A stretch of DNA of 10,452 bases from Chloroflexota bacterium (GTDB lineage: Bacteria; Chloroflexota; Anaerolineae; B4-G1; SLSP01), in assembly GCA_012798275.1 (NCBI GenBank), contig JAAZNO010000628.1, forward strand, positions 1 to 10,452, in the 5' to 3' direction. This document shows, in pieces, positions 6,631 through 10,452 of the stretch. A program made the position numbers and the translations under genes. Each line of letters begins with the position of its first letter. Positions within the stretch are counted from its first letter, which is position 1. The notes below the pieces were generated by a model, which saw nothing but the letters and a program-made list of their open reading frames with translations, had not been told where the DNA came from and did no database searches.

Positions 6631-6650
6631 CGAACTGGCGAGCCGTTGCA
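6631..6650. repeat. 20-nt box C, copy 2
   Basis: Identical to 1731-1750 at 17 of 20 positions, and it precedes a short tandem array as that copy does. Confidence 0.55.
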
Positions 6651-6656
6651 ATCTCC

Positions 6657-6684
6657 GCTTACGATTCACGGCTCACAATTCACA
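6657..6684. repeat. Heptanucleotide array D2, four units
   Basis: Four units of exactly 7 bases begin at 6657, 6664, 6671 and 6678 (for example ATTCACG, GCTCACA). On the minus strand these read as CGTGAAT/TGTGAGC, the unit type seen on the plus strand at 5402-5436. The array ends 9 bases from the ecfS stop codon. Confidence 0.6.
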
Positions 6685-6693
6685 TTTTTTGTG

Positions 6694-7251
6694 CTAGAGA
6701 TTGGCGCCTTTACGCCTGCCGATTTCAATGCGGCGCCACGCGGCCACCACAACCAGGGTAATGACCGCCGCAGCCGCCGCCTCCGGCAGGCCGTTCGCCA
6801 GGACGATCGGGGGCAACGCCGCCCAGGGCACGTATCCCAACAGGCCAATGACGCCCAGGACCAGCACCGTGTTCGTGAGGCTCCCGGCGATCCCTGCGCC
6901 GATCAGGCCGGCGGCCGGCCAGCGCTGCAACGCGCGCCACACCAGCCACGCCACCGGGCCAATAAAGAGCCGGGGCAACACTGCAAGCACCGGATTGGTG
7001 AACCACACGTCGGTCGGCCCCGAGGGCGCGATCGCCGCCTGCAACATGCTGAACAAGCCAAAAATCAGGCCCACAGCGGTGCCTACCACCGGCCCCTCCA
7101 ACACCGCGCCGATGATGACCGGCACGTGCATGATCGTCAGCGAAGCGCCGCTAAACCAGGGGATGAAACCCCAATGTGTCCAACCGAGAAAAGCGGCTAT
7201 CGCCCCCAGGACCCCGGCAATCACAACTTTCCGCGTACGCGACTCCTGCAT
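6694..7251 (-). CDS. ECF transporter S component (substrate-binding membrane protein)
   Basis: A 185-residue membrane protein of the ECF_trnsprt type (PF12822-like), the substrate-capture subunit of an energy-coupling-factor vitamin importer. It shows the usual pattern of about six hydrophobic segments. Characteristic stretches are GFIPWFSGASLTIMHVPVIIGAVLEGPVVGTAVGLIFGLFS after the first helix, then FTNPVLAVLPRLFIGPVAW and GSLTNTVLVLG; the tail RRIEIGRRKG is basic. The frame stays open up to 7425, but ATG 7249-7251 is chosen because AAGGAGGAGG lies just upstream and the upstream extension would cover both promoters and an octamer array. It is divergent from ecfA and ecfT and upstream of coaX. 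Pantothenate is the likeliest substrate from context; folate or cobalamin would also suit nearby metH. The sequence alone does not decide. Confidence 0.85.
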   Translation of the reverse strand: MQESRTRKVVIAGVLGAIAAFLGWTHWGFIPWFSGASLTIMHVPVIIGAVLEGPVVGTAVGLIFGLFSMLQAAIAPSGPTDVWFTNPVLAVLPRLFIGPVAWLVWRALQRWPAAGLIGAGIAGSLTNTVLVLGVIGLLGYVPWAALPPIVLANGLPEAAAAAVITLVVVAAWRRIEIGRRKGANL

Positions 7252-7278
7252 TTGAATGCCTCCTCCTTCAAAAATAAA

Positions 7279-7310
7279 CACGTGCCCACGTTCGCACGTC
7301 CCCACGTCTT
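7279..7310. repeat. Octanucleotide array in the ecfS leader, four CACGT units
   Basis: CACGT begins at 7279, 7287, 7295 and 7303, an exact 8-base period. On the minus (ecfS sense) strand the units fit NGNACGTG, close to the array at 1756-1787. The array lies between the predicted ecfS transcription start (about 7314) and its ribosome binding site. CACGTG at 7279-7284 is itself a palindrome. Confidence 0.7.
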
Positions 7311-7320
7311 TGCCACGGCT

Positions 7321-7348
7321 ATTATACCGCGAAGCGCCGCTTTGACAC
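7321..7348 (-). promoter_or_regulatory. Promoter for the ecfS gene
   Basis: On the minus strand a perfect TATAAT (7326-7321) lies 16 bases from GTGTCA (7348-7343; 4 of 6 consensus bases). The predicted start is near 7314, leaving a leader of about 63 nt. The -35 overlaps that of the divergent ecfA promoter. Confidence 0.6.
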
Positions 7349-7370
7349 TCCCCCTCACCAAGGTTATAAT
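7342..7370 (+). promoter_or_regulatory. Perfect-consensus sigma70 promoter for ecfA-ecfT
   Basis: TTGACA (7342-7347), a 17-base spacer, then TATAAT (7365-7370): an exact match to the consensus boxes and spacing. The predicted start is near 7377. The leader of about 38 nt carries a tiny GGCC-TGCAA-GGCC hairpin and then AGGAGG at 7403-7408. Confidence 0.85.
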
Positions 7371-7402
7371 GCGGCCTGCAAGGCCGATCCATTTCAGAGA
7401 GC

Positions 7403-7408
7403 AGGAGG
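7403..7408 (+). promoter_or_regulatory. Strong Shine-Dalgarno that decides the ecfA start
   Basis: AGGAGG ends 6 bases before the ACG at 7415-7417. The frame from this ACG reads (M)ALIEFQDVRFTY, the standard opening beta strand of an ABC ATPase. The first canonical in-frame start, GTG 7439, has no well-placed ribosome binding site. Confidence 0.6.
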
Positions 7409-7414
7409 TGCACG

Positions 7415-9160
7415 ACGGCGCTCATCGAATTTCAGGACGTGCGTTTTACTTACGCCGCGCCTGACCCCAACACACCTCCCGCGCTCGACGGCGTCACGCT
7501 TCGCATCGAAGCCGGCGAATATGTCGCCATCGTTGGGGCGAACGGCTCCGGCAAGTCCACGCTCGCGCGCCACCTCAACGCCCTGCTAATCCCCACCGCC
7601 GGGACAGTTGCCATCGCCGGGATGGACACCCGCGAGCGCACGCATCGTCTCGCCATCCGTCAGACGGTAGGCATGGTCTTCCAACGCCCCGATGATCAGA
7701 TCATCGCCGCGACTATCGAGGAAGATGTCGCCTTCGGCCCCGAAAACATGGGCTTGCCGCCCGATGAAATCCGCGCGCGAGTGCGCCAGGCTCTGGAGAC
7801 GGTCGGTCTCTGGGAAGTGCGCCTGCGCCCGCCCCATCACCTCTCGGCAGGACAGATGCAGCGCGCGGCGTTAGCCGGTGTGCTCGCCGTGCAACCGCGC
7901 TGCATCGTCTTCGACGAGGCCACTGCGATGCTCGACCCCGCCGGGCGGCGCACCGTCCGGCTGATGATGGCGCAGCTGCACGCGGAAGGCGTCACCGTCA
8001 TCACCATCACACACTTCATGGACGAGGCCACCGATGCCGGGCGCGTGATCGTGATGGATCGCGGCCGCGTGGCTCTCGATGGCCCACCGTCAGAGGTCTT
8101 CGCCGACGAGGACACGCTGCACACACTCAGCCTGGAACTGCCCCCCATCGCGCTGCTGAGCCGTCGCCTGCGCCAGAGTTTCCCGGCCCTGCCGCCGAAT
8201 CTGCTCACCGCCCCCGCGCTGACCAGCGCCCTCGATGCGCTGCCGCATCGGGTCACCGCGACGCCGGCGCCGCCCCCGCCCCCGCCAGAACCGCACGTCG
8301 TCGGCCCCGAGCTGATCGAGGTCGAGGCACTAGGCCACGTCTACCTCAAGGGCACGCCCCTCGAACACCGCGCGCTGCGCAATGTGACCCTGAGCATCCC
8401 CGACCATGGAGCGCATGGCTTACTCGGCGCGACAGGCTCAGGAAAATCCACGCTGCTGCAGCATCTTAACGGCTTGCTGCGTCCGCAGGAAGGCCGCGTG
8501 CGCATCGGCGAATTCGACCTCAACGACCCGCGCCTGGACCTGCGGGCCGTCCGTCGCACCGCCGGGCTGGCATTCCAGATGCCGGAGCTGCAAATCTTCG
8601 AACAGTACGTCGGGGATGAAATTGCCTTCGGGCCGCGGCTGCAGGGGCTGGAGGGCCAGGCTCTGCGCGAGCGCGTGCGGTGGGCCATGGAGCTGGTCGG
8701 CCTCGACTTTGACGCCTTCAAGGATCGTCTGACCTTCGCACTGAGCGGCGGGGAACGCCGCAAAGTGGCCCTGGCCGCGGTTCTCGCGCTTCAGCCCGCC
8801 ATTTTGCTGCTCGACGAGCCGACCGCCGGGCTCGACCCCCTCTCCCGGCGCGAGCTGCTGACGCATCTGCAGACATTCCGCGGCGCCGGCATGACGTTGG
8901 TGACTTCCTCCCATCGCATGGAAGACCTGGCGCGGCTGGCGGAGACGCTGACGGTGATGGAAGACGGCCGCAGCCTCCTGAGCGGCCCAGCGGTGGAGGT
9001 CTTTTCCCATGAAGGACAGTTGCGCACGCTGGGGCTGGGTCTGCCCGCCGTTGCGGAAATTGCCAGCGCCCTGCGCGCGCGCGGCTGGCCCCTCTCGCCC
9101 GGCGTGCTGACCGCGGAAGCTCTCGCAGCTCAATTGGAGGAGCTCATCCCTCGTGCCTGA
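7415..9160 (+). CDS. ecfA: ECF transporter ATPase, fused EcfA-EcfA' (two ABC domains)
   Basis: Hydrolyses ATP on the cytoplasmic side to power the ECF importer. It has 581 residues from the proposed ACG start at 7415, or 573 from GTG 7439. Domain 1 has Walker A GANGSGKST (41-49), Q-loop FQRPDDQI (Gln90), signature LSAGQ (143-147), Walker B VFDEATAMLDP (Glu168) and switch His200. A proline-rich linker (about 283-293) joins domain 2: Walker A GATGSGKST (338-346), Q-loop FQMPELQI (Gln388), signature LSGGE (443-447), Walker B LLLDEPTAGLDP (Glu468) and His500. The two signatures deviate slightly from LSGGQ. Most ECF systems use two separate ATPases; fused forms such as B. subtilis YkoD are known. 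ecfT overlaps its 3' end by 8 bases, so the two are translated together. The start is irregular, because an ATG is missing where homology and the AGGAGG place it. Confidence 0.93.
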   Translation, partial: TALIEFQDVRFTYAAPDPNTPPALDGVTLRIEAGEYVAIVGANGSGKSTLARHLNALLIPTAGTVAIAGMDTRERTHRLAIRQTVGMVFQRPDDQIIAATIEEDVAFGPENMGLPPDEIRARVRQALETVGLWEVRLRPPHHLSAGQMQRAALAGVLAVQPRCIVFDEATAMLDPAGRRTVRLMMAQLHAEGVTVITITHFMDEATDAGRVIVMDRGRVALDGPPSEVFADEDTLHTLSLELPPIALLSRRLRQSFPALPPNLLTAPALTSALDALPHRVTATPAPPPPPPEPHVVGPELIEVEALGHVYLKGTPLEHRALRNVTLSIPDHGAHGLLGATGSGKSTLLQHLNGLLRPQEGRVRIGEFDLNDPRLDLRAVRRTAGLAFQMPELQIFEQYVGDEIAFGPRLQGLEGQALRERVRWAMELVGLDFDAFKDRLTFALSGGERRKVALAAVLALQPAILLLDEPTAGLDPLSRRELLTHLQTFRGAGMTLVTSSHRMEDLARLAETLTVMEDGRSLLSGPAVEVFSHEGQLRTLGLGLPAVAEIASALRARGWPLSPGVLTAEALAAQLEELIPRA

Positions 9161-9974
9161 CTTCGAGTTTCAGCGTTACGTCACCATCGGCCAATACCTG
9201 GCGACAGGCTCGCCGCTGCACCGGCTCGACCCGCGCACGCGATTGTTGAGCGGGGCCTGCCTGCTGATCGCCATCACTGCCGCGCGGCACCTCCAGGGGC
9301 TGGGCCTGGCCCTGGGGATCGCGTTGGCGGCGCTGCTGATCGCCCGCGTCCCGCTGAACTACGCCCTGCGCGGATTGCTCGCGCCACTGCCCTTCATCTT
9401 ATTCCTCGCCGTGTTGCAGATGTTGATCGGGCCGCAGGCCGCCGATGCCCCCGCGCTGGTAAGCCTGGGACCCCTGCAAGTCTCGGCGCAAGACGTACTG
9501 GCGGGCGTCATCATCATCGCGCGTTTCATCGCCTTGATTTTGCTCATCAGCCTCACATCGGCCATCATCTCCACCTCGGAGTTCGTCCACGGCCTCGAGA
9601 CGTTGTTGCGGCCCTTCACCACCCTCGGCCTGCCCACGCAGGACCTCGTCCTCATGGCGCAGGTAACCTTGCGTTTTCTGCCGCTCCTGGCGCTGGAGGC
9701 TGAACGCATCGCCAAGGCGCAGGCCTCTCGCGGCGCGGAATGGGGCACGGGCAAGACCAGCATCCTGCAACGGGTACGTCAGACCCTGCCGTTACTCGTG
9801 CCGCTCTTCCTCAACAGCCTGCAACGGGCCGAGGCGCTGGCGCTGGCGATGGAAGCGCGGGGCTATCACAGCGGCAAGGGGCGCACCTCAATGACCGAGT
9901 TACACTTTCGCGCCGGCGACGCCGTCGCCCTCCTCATCGCCGCAGGAATGAGCGCGCTAATCCTGCTTCTGTGA
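9153..9974 (+). CDS. ecfT: ECF transporter transmembrane coupling protein
   Basis: The T component couples the ATPase to the S protein in the membrane. It has 273 residues. The N-terminus SPLHRLDPRTRLL (20-32) is the family hallmark, followed by hydrophobic segments at about 31-65, 75-93 and 111-134 and a C-terminal one at 257-273. The cytoplasmic coupling helices end in the two Arg-Gly motifs that grip the ATPases: ASRG (191-194) and EARG (234-237, within LALAMEARGY). The first motif has Ser rather than the common Ala before Arg. GTG 9153-9155 is preceded by GGAGGAG (9136-9142) at about 10 bases and overlaps the ecfA stop by 8 bases, which implies translational coupling. It completes the S/A-A'/T set of the importer. 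No clear terminator follows. Confidence 0.93.
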   Translation: MPDFEFQRYVTIGQYLATGSPLHRLDPRTRLLSGACLLIAITAARHLQGLGLALGIALAALLIARVPLNYALRGLLAPLPFILFLAVLQMLIGPQAADAPALVSLGPLQVSAQDVLAGVIIIARFIALILLISLTSAIISTSEFVHGLETLLRPFTTLGLPTQDLVLMAQVTLRFLPLLALEAERIAKAQASRGAEWGTGKTSILQRVRQTLPLLVPLFLNSLQRAEALALAMEARGYHSGKGRTSMTELHFRAGDAVALLIAAGMSALILLL

Positions 9975-9990
9975 GGGCAATACTCCACAG

Positions 9991-10030
9991 ATTCGCTTAT
10001 TCGCTTACTCGCCGATTCGCTGATTCGTGG
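9991..10030. repeat. Octanucleotide array upstream of ugd, five units
   Basis: Units of exactly 8 bases begin at 9991, 9999, 10007, 10015 and 10023; the first two are both ATTCGCTT and the rest are variants. The array ends directly at the candidate -10 box of ugd (10031). Confidence 0.75.
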
Positions 10031-10036
10031 TATCAT
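10028..10036 (+). promoter_or_regulatory. Candidate extended -10 promoter for ugd
   Basis: TGG followed by TATCAT (10031-10036) fits an extended -10 (TGnTATAAT) with one mismatch. No good -35 box is visible; its place is taken by the octamer array. The leader would be about 30 nt. Confidence 0.4.
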
Positions 10037-10072
10037 CTTCATTCGTATCCCAACAGGTAAAGGAGTTCATGC

Positions 10073-10452
10073 ATGAAAAACATTGCCGTAATTGGCGTCG
10101 GCTACGTGGGATTGGTCAGCGGGGCCTGTTTTGCTGACCTGGGCAACCGCGTCATCTGCCTCGATATCAACACGGAACGTATCGCCAACCTCAAACAGAA
10201 CATCTTGCCCATCTACGAGCCCGGGCTTGAGGAGCTGGTTGAGCGCAATGTCAAAGCGGGACGGCTGTCCTTCACCACGTCGTATGCCGAAGCGATTCAG
10301 GAGGCGGAATTCGTCTTCATCGCCGTCGGCACCCCCTCGGATGTAGACGGGCAGGCCGATCTGCGCTATGTGCGCATGGCCACCGAATCCATCGCCGATG
10401 TGATGGACCATCCGCTGATCATCGTCAACAAATCCACCGTTCCCGTCGGCAC
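10073..10452 (+). CDS. ugd: UDP-glucose 6-dehydrogenase (N-terminal part, runs off the window)
   Basis: Oxidises UDP-glucose to UDP-glucuronate with two NAD+ for polysaccharide or cell-envelope sugar synthesis. The visible 126 residues begin [17 protein letters not shown], the GxGxxG Rossmann loop, then CLDI with the Asp that binds the NAD ribose. They continue with the family's [29 protein letters not shown] and [10 protein letters not shown]. The catalytic Cys and Lys lie past the edge. ATG 10073 is chosen over the overlapping out-of-frame ATG 10069: it opens the Rossmann strand and sits 7 bases after AGGAG (10061-10065). UDP-N-acetyl-sugar dehydrogenases share this N-terminus, so the exact nucleotide sugar is probable rather than proven. 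It is probably transcribed separately from ecfT. Confidence 0.9.
   Translation, partial: MKNIAVIGVGYVGLVSGACFADLGNRVICLDINTERIANLKQNILPIYEPGLEELVERNVKAGRLSFTTSYAEAIQEAEFVFIAVGTPSDVDGQADLRYVRMATESIADVMDHPLIIVNKSTVPVG

Larger units (their letters stand above)
6249..6693. other. 445-bp gene-free stretch between ecfS and coaX, filled with repeats
   Basis: No convincing gene is present. From the coaX side it holds repeat module A (6264-6300), a stretch with a short duplicated GCTGCCC motif (about 6322-6340), a small TCGC-TGAA-GCGA hairpin (6372-6383), module B (6394-6417), a GC-rich palindromic block (6416-6581), a second module B (6582-6603), box C (6631-6650) and a heptamer array (6657-6684). 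I found no confident promoter for coaX and no canonical T-tailed terminator for ecfS. Confidence 0.7.

Noticed and set aside
7252..7425. A 58-residue N-terminal extension of the ECF S component
   Set aside because: It would be translated from DNA that holds the ecfS and ecfA promoters and the CACGT array. The internal ATG 7249-7251 has a strong ribosome binding site and starts the membrane protein properly.
6412..7464. A 350-codon plus-strand frame over the intergenic block and ecfS
   Set aside because: It covers palindromic repeats and the antisense of a clear membrane protein; composition is Arg/His/Pro-rich with no motif.
7408..7464. GTG 7408 as the ecfA start
   Set aside because: It overlaps the Shine-Dalgarno and is in another frame that ends after 18 codons or so. 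Reaching ecfA from it would need a frameshift.
8438..9133. Minus-strand frames opposite ecfA
   Set aside because: They are shadows of a gene with two intact sets of Walker, signature and switch motifs.
9991..10030. CRISPR-like or attachment-site repeat
   Set aside because: Units are only 8 bases, contiguous and without spacers. No cas genes or integrase are nearby.

Overview
The window looks like a chromosomal stretch of a high-GC bacterium, most plausibly a Chloroflexota lineage such as Anaerolineae. This is inference: it rests on the GC-rich codons, the style of MetH and the fused ECF ATPase, and intergenic DNA packed with degenerate short tandem repeats. No rRNA, tRNA, CRISPR, prophage or transposase was seen.

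Layout. The 3' end of a YtcJ-like amidohydrolase (+, 2-310) ends at a strong hairpin terminator (349-386). Four genes then run on the minus strand. In transcription order they are an ECF transporter S component (6694-7251), type III pantothenate kinase coaX (5457-6248), cobalamin-dependent methionine synthase metH (1876-5376), and an orphan coiled-coil protein (400-1611). Divergent from the S component, on the plus strand, lie a fused double-ATPase ecfA (7415-9160) and ecfT (9153-9974). The 5' part of UDP-glucose 6-dehydrogenase (10073 to the window edge) closes the window.

How the genes fit together. The S, A-A' and T components form a complete energy-coupling-factor vitamin importer, driven from two promoters whose -35 boxes overlap (7321-7370). 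The S gene is followed by coaX, the first step of CoA synthesis from pantothenate, and by metH, a B12- and folate-dependent enzyme. The region therefore reads as a cofactor uptake and use cluster. Pantothenate is the most economical substrate guess, but the sequence does not fix it.

What stands out is the non-coding DNA. Two unrelated genes (the coiled-coil gene and coaX) have long 5' leaders carrying the same ordered set of repeat modules: a 9-nt triplet repeat touching the ribosome binding site, a CGCTTCAGCG hairpin, a 20-nt box, and a 7- or 8-nt tandem array. Exact-period octanucleotide arrays also sit at predicted transcription starts, just upstream of ugd and, most strikingly, inside metH, where they encode the linker between the B12 domain and the reactivation domain. 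The coaX leader also holds a palindromic block of about 165 bp with a perfect 14-bp stem. The ecfA reading frame lacks an ATG where family alignment and the Shine-Dalgarno place it, and has ACG instead.
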